Assembly (NCBI GenBank): GCA_905221605.1
Contig: CAJNDS010002296.1
Span: forward strand, 294,058-358,057
Direction of reading: 5' to 3'
DNA from: Symbiodinium natans
Lineage: Eukaryota > Sar > Dinophyceae > Suessiales > Symbiodiniaceae
Length of the DNA: 64,000 nt
This document shows, piece by piece, positions 39,467 to 50,600 of the stretch; positions within the stretch are counted from its first letter, which is position 1, and each line of letters starts with the position of its first letter. The notes under the pieces are model-generated. The model was not told the origin of the DNA. It worked only from the letters and a program-made list of their open reading frames with translations, and did not search any database. Both the position numbers and the translations under genes were made by a program.

Positions 39467-39585
39467 TAGGGGTCGGAAGAATTACTAGCAGTCTTCCCTC
39501 ATGATCCCGGTAGTATGGACCCCCAAGACCAATATAAGTATACCTTCATAACCCCAAAACCCTATTCTAATTATTAAGGCCCCTA
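39467..39585. mobile_element. TAGGGGTC element, copy 2
   Basis: TAGGGGTCGGAAGAATTACT ... CCTATTCTAATTATTAAGGCCCCTA. The ends are imperfect inverted copies (TAGGGGYC..AAT.ATTA). The least disturbed of three copies. Confidence 0.55.
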
Positions 39586-39879
39586 CATTATCGGTTTGCG
39601 TTGTGCGTCTGGGCCGTTGGGGTTTAGGGTTAAGGGTGTAGGGTTCGAACCGGTTCGAACCTGTCTTCTCCCGACCGTACCCACCACCCCCCACCCTCCT
39701 CTAGTCTGCGGAGTGATATTTGGGCTTTAGGGCAGCTGAGGTTTAGGGTTTAGAGTTTGCGTTTTGGGGTTTAGGGTTTGGCGTTTAGGGTTTAGGGTTT
39801 AGGGTTTAGGGTGGCTTGCAAGGCACCTTTATTTTGTTCGCAGTCCCGTTGACGAGGTTGCCTAGTTTTCTGTTCTCAC

Positions 39880-42800
39880 CATGCCAATTTAACAGAACCT
39901 TTCTTCAATTCTGCAAATTTGGCTCCCCCAAAGACTACTTCATGCCTGAACCCTAAACCCTAAACCCTGAACCCTAAACCCACCATACCATGAACCCCGA
40001 AACCCTAAACTCAAAGCCCTAAACCCTAAACATAGTCTAAGCATCGGAGAACCGTCTGCACCGTTGCAGGAGCTGATCCTTCCACCGGCACTCTACGCCC
40101 TGACCTTAGCTTTCAGGGTTTAGGGGTTTGGGGTTTAGGGTTGGGATGGCCGATCCTAAACCCCAAACCCTAAACCCTGAACCCGAAATGGGGGTTCCCG
40201 AAACTAGGGGTACCTTATTGGGCTTCTCATTATGAGGGGATGCTGTGTGCGTCAACCCGAAAATCTATCTGAGCGGCTGGCTAAATCCCGCGCATCTCTA
40301 GGCAGCTTTGGGGTTTGGGGTTTAGGGTTTAGGTTTAGGGTTTACGGTTTAGGGTGGGCGATACCTATCCCCAAAGGCGCTACCCTCAATGAAATGTCTC
40401 AGTCGTGGCCTCCAGGTTTGGCCGCACGCTCCTCTGGGCGCACAGGCTAGATCAAGTCCTTCTTTAATGAGATGGAAGATGCCCCTGCGCCGCTTTAGCT
40501 CTTAACTGTCGTTGGAGTCATCCGCCTGAAGTCTGAAGGTTTTAGGGTTTGGGTTTTGGGGTCGAGGTACCTAAACCCTACCCTAAACCTCTGAACACCC
40601 CAAAACCCCAAGACCCCAAGACCCCAAACCCTAAACCCCTAAACCCCTAACCCCCACAAAACATAAACCCAAACCCCTAAACCCTAGCCCCTATAAACCC
40701 TAAACCCTAAAACACCCCGAAGCCCCCAACAAAACCTCCTTTTTGGGTTTACAGGATCGAGACTCGCCCCTAAACCCTAAACCCTAAACCCTAAACCCTA
40801 AACCCTAAACCCTAAACCCTAAACCCTGAACCCTGAACCCTGAACCCTGAACCCTAAACCCTAAACCCTAGGCAAACGACACCTCGCTGCTGGTGTCGAA
40901 TTCTGATCCCGGGTCGTCTCCTCGGGATGCATTGAGTGCCGTGATTTTTTAGGGTTTAGGGTTTAGGGTTTAGGGTTTAGGGTTTAGGGTTTCAGGTTGG
41001 GATGTCCCCCCTTACACTAGCAGTCCTTAATTTGGGGTTACAGTACTCCCTAGTATACTCCCTATTCAAGGAGTGTTAGTATAAGGGGGAACCATCCCAA
41101 GCCTTAGGGTTTGTTGAGGGTTGTTGCGGTTTCATGTCTATATAGGGTTTTAGGGTTTAGGGTTTAGGGCTTGCTTAGGATTTCAGGCTTAGGGGTTTGT
41201 TTCTGTTCGGCATGGTTTAGGGTTTCACGTTGAGGGTTTTACGGTTGGAGGGTTTGCTTGGGGTATCAGGTGTGACGGGTTCGTTTGGGGTTTCAGGGTT
41301 TAGGGTTCAGGGTTTCGGGTGTTAGGGCGGGTTTCAGGGTTTTCGGGTTTTAGGGTTTTCGGGTTTTCGGGTTTTAGGGGTTTAGGGTTTTCGAGTTTTA
41401 GGGTTTTAGGGTTTTAGGGCGCCCTGGCCCTCCTTGGCTGCGACAGGTAACCGGGGGGGCACAGAGCGGCCCCCCGAACCCTAATTGCCAAGATCTTCTA
41501 TCGTAGTGGGATTTCCAAAGAATGCGGGGGCAAACCCTATACCCTAAACCCTAAACGGTATTGGGCAGGGTCCAGGGTACCCCTATTTTGGGAAATGCCC
41601 GTATCTAGGATCCCTGGAATTTTTGAGACACCTTCGTAATCAGGGACACTTCGCCTGCAGAAGGGGTTTAGGGTTTAGGGTTTCGGGTTTTGCTGCCAGG
41701 GCTCCCCAGCAACCGGTGGACGACTCACCAATGGTTCGAGCCTCAGCGTGGGGCAGCTTCGGCTTGTCTCCGACATAGGAGCTGAGCACTCTGTAGTGCT
41801 TTGCTGTAGCTTCAGATCCTTAGCCTTTTTGGGTTTATTGGGTTTCTTAAGAAGGCAGCTAACAATCAAATTTATGGCTACCCTGCTAAGTGCAGCCAAG
41901 AGCAGATCTGAGTAGGTGGCCTTTCGCCCCGGGGGTAGCTACAAAAAGCCCAAACCCTAAACCCTGAACTCTAAACCCAAAGGCCCTCGAAAGGCCATCC
42001 TAGCTACTAAAGGACTCATAAGCTGTAGCCGCTTGAAACCTAAGCCCTAAACCCTAAACCGAAGCCCTAAACTCCAAACCCCCCCTTGAGCCATGCTCGA
42101 AGGTCGGCATGGGGGATAAGACCTTCAAGCGATCGCAGCTGGGCTTTGACCCGGCGCAGCCTAGGCCTGTGTAGGGTTTAGGGGTTTCGGGGTTTAGGGG
42201 TTTAGGGGTTTAGGGGTTTAGGGGTTTAGGGGTTTAGGGGTTTAGGGGTTTAGGGGTTTAGGGGTTTAGGGGTTTAGGGGTTTAGGGGTTTAGGGGTTTA
42301 GGGGTTTAGGGGTTTAGGGGTTTAGGGGTTTAGGGGCTCAGTGCTCTGGCCGCAGGCTAGCTGCAAACGTCAGCTTCACCCTGGAGCCGACCATTGTCTT
42401 CTACCAAACGGCCAGCGCCCTATCCTAGGACCCATAGGTTTAGGGTTTAGGGTTTAGGGTTTAGGGTTTAGGGTTTAGGGTTTAGGGTTTAGGGTTAGGC
42501 CCTTATTCCTTTTTTGGGAGTTTAGGCTCCCTTTTCGCCCCGCGCCGATAAAAAAGGGATTAAAAAAGGTTACTCTTGGGGCTAGCAACCTTGCTCCGAA
42601 CCTTACCCCGCGGCCCCCCGTGTATCAAAAAGGCATATGGTCACTTCTCTAAACTATGGTCCTTTTGTGGTTACGACGATAAGGCGGCCCTTATCATGTA
42701 GGGTACCCAAAAAGGGACCAGAACCCAGAGAGCTGACCAAGTAGATTCCCCAAATTGATTGTTCAACACCAGTTATAGGGTTTAGAGTTTCGGGTTTCGG

Positions 42801-43513
42801 GTTTCGGGGGTTTAGGGTTTAGGGTTTAGGGTTTCGGGTTTCGGGTTTCGGGTTAGAAGCGTTGGCAGAGTGGGCGCGAGTTGTTGTGCTCCGGTCTCTC
42901 AGGACAGCATTGTCATCCATATGTACGGCTTCGCGTCCCGAGCTGAGAAACCCTAAGCCCTAAGCAGCCCTAAACCCTAAACCCTAAACCCTAAACCCTA
43001 CAGGGTGCAGGGATCGGAGTGCCTGTGAGTGCAGCTCTCGGATCACAGGTGTACGTTGACCTCGATACCACTTCTGGGATCTTGGCTCAGTGCTACCTCA
43101 GCCGTTGCGCGTTTAGGGTTTAGGGCTTAGGGTTTAGGGTGTAGGGTGTAGGGTGTAGGGTGTAGGGTTTAGCCACAAAGCCAAAAAACCCTACAAGCCA
43201 CAAACCCTGTTAAACGTCAGGTCCGGATGCTTTTCGAATTCAGAACCAAGCGGCCTCTTGGACCCAGGAGGAGCTTGGATGCCCCTGTTGCCGCGTTGCC
43301 TTCGATTCGCGCATACTGCTGTGAGGTTTAGGGTTTAGGGCTAGGGTTTAGGGTTTAGGGTTTAGGGTTTCGGGACGATGCCTTGAACTCTGAACCCTAT
43401 TTTTCCCTTGAACCCGGAAGCCTATAAACCGCAAACCGGACGGTTGTGGAATGCGGAGAGGACAGCATGTTGGTTTTCACGGTGGCCGAGAACGAGATCA
43501 TTAGCAACGTCTG
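39880..43513 (+). CDS. beta-rich multi-exon gene, part 2
   Basis: Exons (approximate): 39891-39950 (FCKFGSPKDYFMPEP); 40073-40115 (ELILPPALYALTLAF); 40872-40945 (ANDTSLLVSNSDPGSSPRDA); 41700-41780 (SPATGGRLTNGSSLSVGQLR); 42098-42170 (VGMGDKTFKRSQLGFDPAQP); 42358-42427 (LAANVSFTLEPTIVFYQTAS); 42902-42948 (DSIVIHMYGFASRAE); 43004-43110 (GAGIGVPVSAALGSQVYVDL, ILAQCYLSRCA); 43219-43325 (VRMLFEFRTKRPLGPRRSLD); 43430-43513 (NRTVVECGEDSMLVFTVAEN, EIISNV, then TGA). The intron 42949-43003 is about 55 nt of CCCTAAA/CCCTAAG only, with a GA- or GC-type donor. The stop at 43511 may end a gene or lie just past a donor I did not recognise. Confidence 0.57.
40769..40872. repeat. CCCTAAA array with CCCTGAA block
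   Basis: About nine CCCTAAA units, four CCCTGAA, then CCCTAAA again, ending CCCTAG| at the exon A-N-D-T-S-L-L. The repeat itself gives the acceptor AG. Confidence 0.88.
40997..41100. mobile_element. TTGGGATG element, copy 5
   Basis: TTGGGATGTCCCCCCTTACA ... TATAAGGGGGAACCATCCCAA. The flanks GTTTCAGG and GCCTTAGG agree at 5 of 8. Confidence 0.7.
42173..42337. repeat. 8-mer TTTAGGGG array
   Basis: About 19 nearly identical TTTAGGGG units, one base longer than the usual unit, between the exons at 42098 and 42358. Confidence 0.92.
42436..42735. repeat. TTTAGGG array and inverted GCCCTTAT element
   Basis: Eight TTTAGGG units (42436-42497), then a segment with opposed parts (GGCCCTTATTCC at 42496 and GGCGGCCCTTATC at 42682; TTTTTTGGGAG and AGGGTACCCAAAAAGGGACC). 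It is probably another inverted-repeat element, related to that at 61478 (GGTACCCTTTT / AAAGGG). Confidence 0.55.
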
Positions 43514-43579
43514 AAGCCTGGAGCTGTTGTTGTACGAGTATGCACTTGCACTATAAAGTGAGGTTTTCGCTCCAAGTGA

Positions 43580-43725
43580 GGTTATACATACATACGCACA
43601 CACACTCACATGTCTTCAATATCTTCTTGTTTTCACACACACACATATATTAATATATATATATATATACATATATGTATATACACCTGTATGCGTATAT
43701 GTATATATACATAGAGAGAGAGTGC
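43580..43725. repeat. CA and AT microsatellite
   Basis: (CA)n and (AT)n units; a similar AT tract follows at 43885-43950. Both are in the gap between the exon ending 43513 and that at 43972. Confidence 0.75.
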
Positions 43726-43971
43726 AATATATTTCAATACTATGGGTTTCGAAGGTTGTGAAAAAGAAATAAGTGCATCTGGGACCCAGAGTAGCCGTGT
43801 CCCCTTTTGTAGGTTTTAAGTTCCCTTAAAGTAAGCCCCTAAATGGGGTGTATACCCTTTTGATTCTTAGCCTACGCTTGGGTCTTTATGTATATATATA
43901 TATACTGCATATACATATACATATGTGTATATACATAAATATTCAAATCTACATGGATGGGTCTAGGGCTT

Positions 43972-46900
43972 CTTTGAAGGCCCAGCCCTTCCGAGTGTCC
44001 ATCGGCAGAGACAGCGTCTTCCGCCTGCCAGACAAGCAGCATCCCCAGAAGCGACTGCGAGGTTTAGGGTTTAGGGTTAGGTTTAGGGTTTAGGGTTTAG
44101 GGTTTAGGGTTTAGGGTTTAGGGTTTTTTTAACTACCAGGTAGGGGATAGACCGTATGCCGGGATCCGCAATCTGATTTGAAGTCATGGTCCCGTCGGGG
44201 TCTCCGCTTGGGTATATTCCCTGGTTAGGTTTGGGGGAAACCCTGAAGCCCTAAACCCTAGACCCCCAAAACCCCAAACCTAAACCCTCAACCCCAAGCT
44301 CCCCCTCCATATCCCCGAAACCCGAAACCCGAAACCCTAAACCCTAAACCCTAAACCGCATGGGCCCCTTGCGCCTGCTGCGGAGGCTCAGTGAGAATGA
44401 TGGCATCCTGCGCATCGAGGGCCATGGCCTCCGTTACTTACCACGGCGTAGTTTAGGGTTTAGGGTTTAGGGTTTAGGGTTTAGGGTTTAGGGTTTAGGG
44501 TTTAGGGTATGACCGGTATGACATGAAAACATTGTATCTGGCGTCGTGTTCAGCTCTGAGCGGTACGTGGCTCAGGCAAGGGCGCGCTGATCGATCTCGA
44601 GCGCGGGGCTTAGTGATTAACTTTGAAGAGAGCCGGACAAAGGTTTTAGGGAATGATAGGGTTTAGGGTTTAGTGCTTCCAGGCCCATCAAAAAGATTCC
44701 CAAAGTGGGAGACGACAAGTACGTGATCGAGTCCATTGTGGAGTTCGAGCCGGAAGACATGCCCGGGCCTTTGTAGGAACAGCTTGACGTTGTCATGTTT
44801 CCTCAAAGACTGCGAGTGTGGTATGTGGCACCAGGTCAGTCAACGCCTTCACGAGAATTAGCTTCTCCCTGGTCTTGAACACGGACGTCCTTCCGAACTC
44901 GCGCCGCGCTCGGGCATCGGGGTCGCTCCAGAGGCAATCGTGACGTCTTGTTGCAACTGAGGACGATGTACATCAAGCTTGGCGGGCTGGTACGGGATCC
45001 TGGAAGAACCAACTTGATCGGCCGGGTTCCCAGCGGGGTCTTCTGGAGCACAGGGCGGGGCCTGGCACTAGATGAAACCTATGTGGATCTTAATTCGGGT
45101 CCCTTTTAAAAGGCATAGCCCTTCCACCCCTCCGAACTCCCCTGAACCCTTATACCCCCAACCCCGAAAGCTGAACCCCTAAAGCCCTACAGCGCCCCAT
45201 CCAAAATCTCCCTCAGCGTCCCAAACTCGAGAGGTGTGCAGGGAGCTGCACGCTCGGGCACCGTGAAGATCTCGGGGGCCAACGGGCCGCTTTTTCGCGG
45301 CGAGGTGGGGCGCTCAGGTGGCCGATGGTTATAGGGTTTAGGGTTTAGTTTAGGGTCTAGGGTTTAGGGTTTAGGGTTTCGGGTTTCGGGTTTAGGGTTT
45401 AGGGTTTAATTGGGGTTTAGGGTTTGGGGCGTCAACTCGGAGGCTGCTGGGAAGCTAGGAAACAGTGTGGGGTGCGGTCTGCCAGGCTCTTGGGGGTTTT
45501 AAGGCTTCGGGTCGGCGTCTGGGTGTTCTAGGGGTTAGGGTTTGGGCCTAAACAAGGTTCTGCGCAGTTAGAAGTGTGGCCAGGCTGCTTCTAATCACAC
45601 CAGTTAGCACCGCCAACCTCGGACAGGGTGCACTTCCTGGTTCTCACGAGTAGGGAATTAGGGTATTAGGTGTGTTTGGGGTTAAGGGTTTAGGGTACGG
45701 CAGCTTTGGCTGAGGTCGGGTATTGGGACCAGGACCAGGTACTGCTGACGGTGCAGATGGTGTCCACAGTGCAGATCTATGCGGGCGTTCGGCGCCCAGA
45801 AATTCTTCCGAGCCATGTGCGGGCATAGGATTGAGCTGGCAGCTCCTGCCCTTTTCGGCTACCGAACTTCCCTACAAAAGTTCCGAGAAGGTAGCCACCA
45901 AGAAAAGGGTTACGGTAGACACCTTAAGGCCTTCACAAGGTGGGTTTTTGGGAAATGCTTCATTTTCCTTCTTTGGATTTATGAGGGGCCCAAAACACAC
46001 ATATTTTTCAGAGAGTTTAAAGGCCAACCCAGTTTAGGATTTTGGGCGGAAGTGGAGAGCTCTCGCGTCGCCATGCACGCTCAGCGAAAGGAGCGCGTGC
46101 GCTTCTTCATCGAGCGCGATCAGGACTTCAAGCTGTCAGGGCCCCACTTCCAGGAGGCTGTTGGGGTTCAGGGTTTAGGGTTTAGGGTTTAGGGTTTAGG
46201 GTTTAGGGTTTAGCCGTCGACTGCGGTGCCCATGACAGCGGAGCCTTCACTAAGGCCATACTCAGCGTATCAAAGCGATCCCTCTTTCCGGCTGGCGGTG
46301 CCAGAGGCCTGGGGGGAACCCTAAACCATAGACCGAAAAACCCTAGACTTCACGAGCTGGGCCCTTGGGGAAATTTGTTAAGTTACCATTTCTCCCAGGA
46401 TTGTATGTAGAACTTTTTTCCAGGGTTTTTACAGGACCAACCGCACAAGTCTCCTCTCGTGGCACGGGTTTAGGGTTTCTCTGTTCCGGCCGGCGGAGCG
46501 TGTCATCTGGCGCTCTCTCGAATTCGGGGGAGGTTTAGGGTGTGGGGTTTAGGGCTTGGGGTTTAAATGTTTAGGGTCTGGGGTTTAGGGTGCCAGGCTG
46601 GCATTCCCGAGCGGCCCTTCCAGTTCTCCACTCGCGTGAGCCAAGAAGGAAAGCTCTTCGCCCTCGGCTCAGAGGGAATCCGCCTCGTGCCAGCTTGGAG
46701 AGATAATCCTCTACCTGTAGTGCCCTTAAAAAATTTGGCAGATTTACGCTGGAGATATTTAGAGTTAGATAGAACATCAAAACTGGTTTTTGGAGTTCTA
46801 AGGGGAGTATAGCTACTAAGTTCAGCATTGATACTACTGCCTCTCTGTCTACCCGCGCCCCTTTGCTCTCCGAGATCGTGTCGGAGATCTACTACGGATC

Positions 46901-47395
46901 CCGCGGCCCGGGCCTCGGTCCATTTTGCTAGCCGGCCACAAGCAAGTGAGTTAGCCCCCAGTACAGGGTTTAGGGTTTAGGGTTTATAGGGTTTAGGGTT
47001 CAGGGTTTAGGGTTTAGGGTTACAGGAGCTGTCGCCTACCCGAACACCGTGGTGGAGTTTAACTTCTGGCCGGGCCGGCGCAGTGCGGCGCAAGGTCATC
47101 TGAGCTTTGCATGGAAGTGATGGGCATGGCAGGTTCCGGCCAAACGTGCTGACCTCAGAGGGTCCAAAAACCCTAAACCCTAAACCCTAATCCCTAAACA
47201 TACTGCTTGACTCCCCTTGCTGTTGTGCAGGTTAACCTTCCGGCCGGGACGACCGTCCGCCTCAAGCTGGCATCCCAAGTTCATAGGGACGTCACTCTGC
47301 CGCATGAGAAAGTGAGCCGCGTCGAGGTTACCTGGCTTCACCTGCCCCTTCACGGACGCGGGGACCCGAGCGGGTGAGACCATGCGGTCGGTTCT
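43972..47395 (+). CDS. multi-exon gene, part 3
   Basis: Exons (approximate): 43972-44062 (ASLKAQPFRVSIGRDSVFRL, PDKQHPQKRLRG); 44360-44450 (MGPLRLLRRLSENDGILRIE, GHGLRYLP); 44553-44590 (SERYVAQ); 44685-44777 (PIKKIPKVGDDKYVIESIVE, FEPEDMPGPL); 44838-44942 (NAFTRISFSLVLNTDVLPNS); 44948-45110 (LRTMYIKLGGLVRDPGRTNL, GRVPSGVFWSTGRGLALDET); 45238-45325 (GAARSGTVKISGANGPLFRG); 45696-45830 (EVGYWDQDQVLLTVQMVSTV, QIYAGVRRPEILPSHVRA); 46050-46165 (EVESSRVAMHAQRKERVRFF, ERDQDFKLSGPHFQEAV); 46213-46320 (VDCGAHDSGAFTKAILSVSK); 46482-46532 (FRPAERVIWRSLEFGG); 46596-46705 (AGIPERPFQFSTRVSQEGKL); 46850-46925 (STRAPLLSEIVSEIYYGSRG); 47030-47112 (GAVAYPNTVVEFNFWPGRRS); 47229 to about 47372 (VNLPAGTTVRLKLASQVHRD, VSRVEVTWLHLPLHG). 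Strand-rich; family unknown. Confidence 0.57.
44451..44508. repeat. TTTAGGG array at exon 3' side
   Basis: Eight TTTAGGG units start directly after the exon ...R-Y-L-P-R-R; the exon's 5' side carries CCCTAAA (44335-44357). A clean example of the opposed arrangement. Confidence 0.88.
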
Positions 47396-47473
47396 CGGAT
47401 CTCTGCTTCCCCTTGCGTTGTTGGGGGCTAGGAAAGGGAGCAACTTGCCAGGATGCGCTGCGCTCCGGTTTAA

Positions 47474-47615
47474 TTAGGGTTTAGGGTTTAGGGTTTAGGG
47501 TTTAGGGTTTAGGGTTTAGGGTTTAGGGTTTAGGGTTTAGGGTTTAGGGTTTAGGGTTTAGGGTTTAGGGTTTAGGGCCAAAGTTTAGGGTTTAGGCCCA
47601 AAGTTTAGGGTTTAG
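47474..47615. repeat. TTTAGGG array
   Basis: About 15 perfect units plus two copies of GGCCAAAGTTTAGGG, in the intron between the exons at 47229 and 47665. Confidence 0.92.
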
Positions 47616-47664
47616 GGCCTCCTAAACCCTATAGCCCCTGAACCGCCTGAACCCTAAGAAAGCG

Positions 47665-50600
47665 TCGCGTCGAGGTCCCCATCGGAACGCAGGAGGTGCC
47701 CGTCTCCAATGCATACGACCTGAGCCCGCTGCCCAGAGCCCATCCAAGAGTTTCTGGCCATCCGGACACCTTTAGGGTTTTAGGGGTTTGGGGGGTTTAG
47801 GGTTTAGGGTTTAGGGGTTCAGGGGCTTAGGGCTTAGGGGTTTAGGGGTGTGGGGTTCAGGGTTTAGGGTTTAGAGTTTAGAGTTCAGGGTTTAGCTAGC
47901 TAGCTGGACACCATGCCGTGGCCTTATTCTGCGACTGCTACTTTTACCTCTTTCTACTGCACTTGCATTGCTGCTGTAGCTATGTTGGTGCTATTGATGC
48001 TGATGATACCACTGATTAGCCCTAAAGGCTAAACCCTGAACCCTGAATCCTAAACCCTAAACCCCAACCCTGAACCGTAAACCCCAAACCGTAAACCCTG
48101 AACCCTAAAGCCCAAACCCCCAACCCTAAACCCTAAACCCCAAACCCTAAACCCTAAACCCCAAACCCCGAACCCTAAACCCTAAACCCTTGGGCCATGG
48201 CTCCTGGCCGAGGCGACTTCATCCGCACAGGCATCTGGGACCAGATGGCCGAGACCTTCGACCTGGTCGCCACTCAGCCGCACTTCACAGGATGTTAAAA
48301 GTGGGGGTTTCCGAATATAGGTGGGGGTTGGGGGGTTGGGGTTTAAGGTTTAGGGTTTAGGGTTTAGGGTGTAGGGCTTAGGGTTTGGGGTAGTATGGGG
48401 TTTTCCGAAACTGGGGGTACCCTTCTTGGGGGTCCTTTTAAGGGGATTCCATTCTATTTGGGGTCTAAAAGGGGTACCCCTATTCTGGGAAATGCCCATA
48501 TGAGAATGCGTTGACATTTTTGTCTGCAAACCACAATTCGCGCGAGCACCGAAGAGGAAAGTTAGCCGTGGATGGAGCGTCTGTGTGGGTGTGTGCATCT
48601 CGACGTAGCATGTTCATTGATGTACTTGCCGGAAGAATGGTCTTGTACGGACGGTTGTGGCGAACAGAAAGTCTGGCGAACAGAGACACTACGCACAAAC
48701 ATGGCAAACCTACGCAAACAGAGTTTCAGCTCGTTTGCGGCAAAAGCGAAGCCGGCGCAAATCTGTGCGAAATGTGTTGCATCCCAAAATGGCAGGCCTG
48801 GCACACTGTTGCTTTTCATGGTCGTTGGCCTTTGAGAGCAGGGATGCTTTGCCTCTCAGCTTTCCCGTTCGCTCAAATCACCTCTTGGTACCTTGAGTGG
48901 CTAGTGCTGCGGCAAGGAAAATGGACACCATCCGTTTCTGTCACCAAACTGTTTCGGCTGACTAAACTGACTTGGGCCTCACCAAAGCATCTCTTGGTGA
49001 GTCTTTCGGCTTTGGTGCTTCCTTTCTTAGTTTCGGTGAGCTCTTTGTCCGCTTGGGTGAGTGCCGTGGTGATGTTGATGAAGATTTCGTTGTGTCTGGT
49101 GCGCATTGTGGCCTGTTACCCGTAGACGGTGAAATCAGGCTCTGCATTCAAAATTCAGCAAGGAACCTTGGGTGAAGGTGACGAGATATGCACTGACCTA
49201 GTGCTTTGTGATGCCACAATGTGTGCTTTTGCACGGGGCATGTTCTTGGGGCAGTGTGGCAGGTGCCCATCGGGCAGCAGATCTACCGGCAGCAGCCAAC
49301 AGTCGCGTCCCCAAAGGCTCCAGCTACCTGTAAACCCCCTAAAGCCCCAAACTCTTAACCCTGCAAACCCCCCAACATTGGGAGGTTCCCTCTTATACTA
49401 GCTGTCCTTAATAGAGATTATAGCACCCCCACCCCCATTAGAATCCCTATTCAGAAGTGTTAGTAGAAGGTGGAACATCCCAACCCCAACACCCTAAATT
49501 CCCCAAACCCAAAACCCTAAAACCCTAAAACCCTCAACCCTCAACCCTAAACCCTAAACCCAAACCCTAAACCCCACCCAGGTCCTGCGGATTATGGAGT
49601 CCAGTGGCTTCCGGCTGCCAACCACGCCCCTGCTCCCCAACGACCCGGCGCTGACCATCCAAGCCATCGGGCCACTGCCTCAAAGGGTTTAGGGTTTAGG
49701 GTCTAGGATGTAGGGTTTAGGGTTTAGGGTTTAGGGAGTATCGGGTTTAGGGAGTTTGGGGTTAACAGTTGAACTGTTCAGGGTTTTTGGGGCTTAGGGT
49801 TTAGGAGGTAGAGGCTTTTGCAGGATTTGGGCGGCTTGGGGTTAGGATCAGAGGTTGAGGCGTAGGCTGTGGGGTTCAGCGTTTAGGGCTTAGGCGAGGA
49901 ATCCAGCTTGGTTAGAAACCCTAAACCCTAAACCCTAAACCCGGTTCGAAGCCTCTGAGCAAACCTCCAAGGAACGTGGTGATCTACGAGGTGCCTCTGC
50001 AAAACCTTGGCGCTGAACAAAGTTAGGGTTTACAAATTAGGGTTGAGGAAGTAGTATTCCCTTATGGTCCTTTGTATATACTTATACTCTAGTATAACCC
50101 CCAAAAGCCTATTCTAGTTATTAAGGCCCCTATATGATAGGATTTCAGGTTTGGGGTTTAGGCTTTTTTTTCCAGTCGTGTCCAGCCGGTTCGAAGCTTT
50201 GAGGAACCCTAAGCCCTACCCTAAACCGCAACCACGAAGCCTCCTCACTTCATGTCCCCTGGGCAGTTCATTAACTTACGGTTGCTGCTGGGGTGCCTAA
50301 AATCTAGGTGGCGCTTGTGAAAACGGGGCTCAGGATTCAAGAACCCTAAACCCTAAACCCTAAACCCTAAAACCCTACATCCACAAGGGTCCAAGGAGTA
50401 GAGAGCTCGCCCCGTGGCCTGCGGCTTCAGGAGCAAATCAAAACATCACCTCGGGTGGTCGACCGTGACGCGGCTACAGTTTTTTGGGCTTAGGGTTGAG
50501 GGTTTAGGGTGCAGGGTGTAGGGTTTGGGTTTAGGGTTTAGGGTTTAGGGTTTAGGGTTTAGGGTTTAGGGTTTAGGGTTTAGGGTTTAGGGTTTAGGGT

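Noticed and set aside
39640-39665. GGTTCGAACC motif as a tRNA T-loop
   Set aside because: It is a palindromic duplication (GGGTTCGAACCGGTTCGAACC) without acceptor, D or anticodon arms.
48511-49125. A 204-codon + frame
   Set aside because: Composition unlike the host exons, overlapping frames on the other strand and no domain; kept only as an unexplained intron segment.
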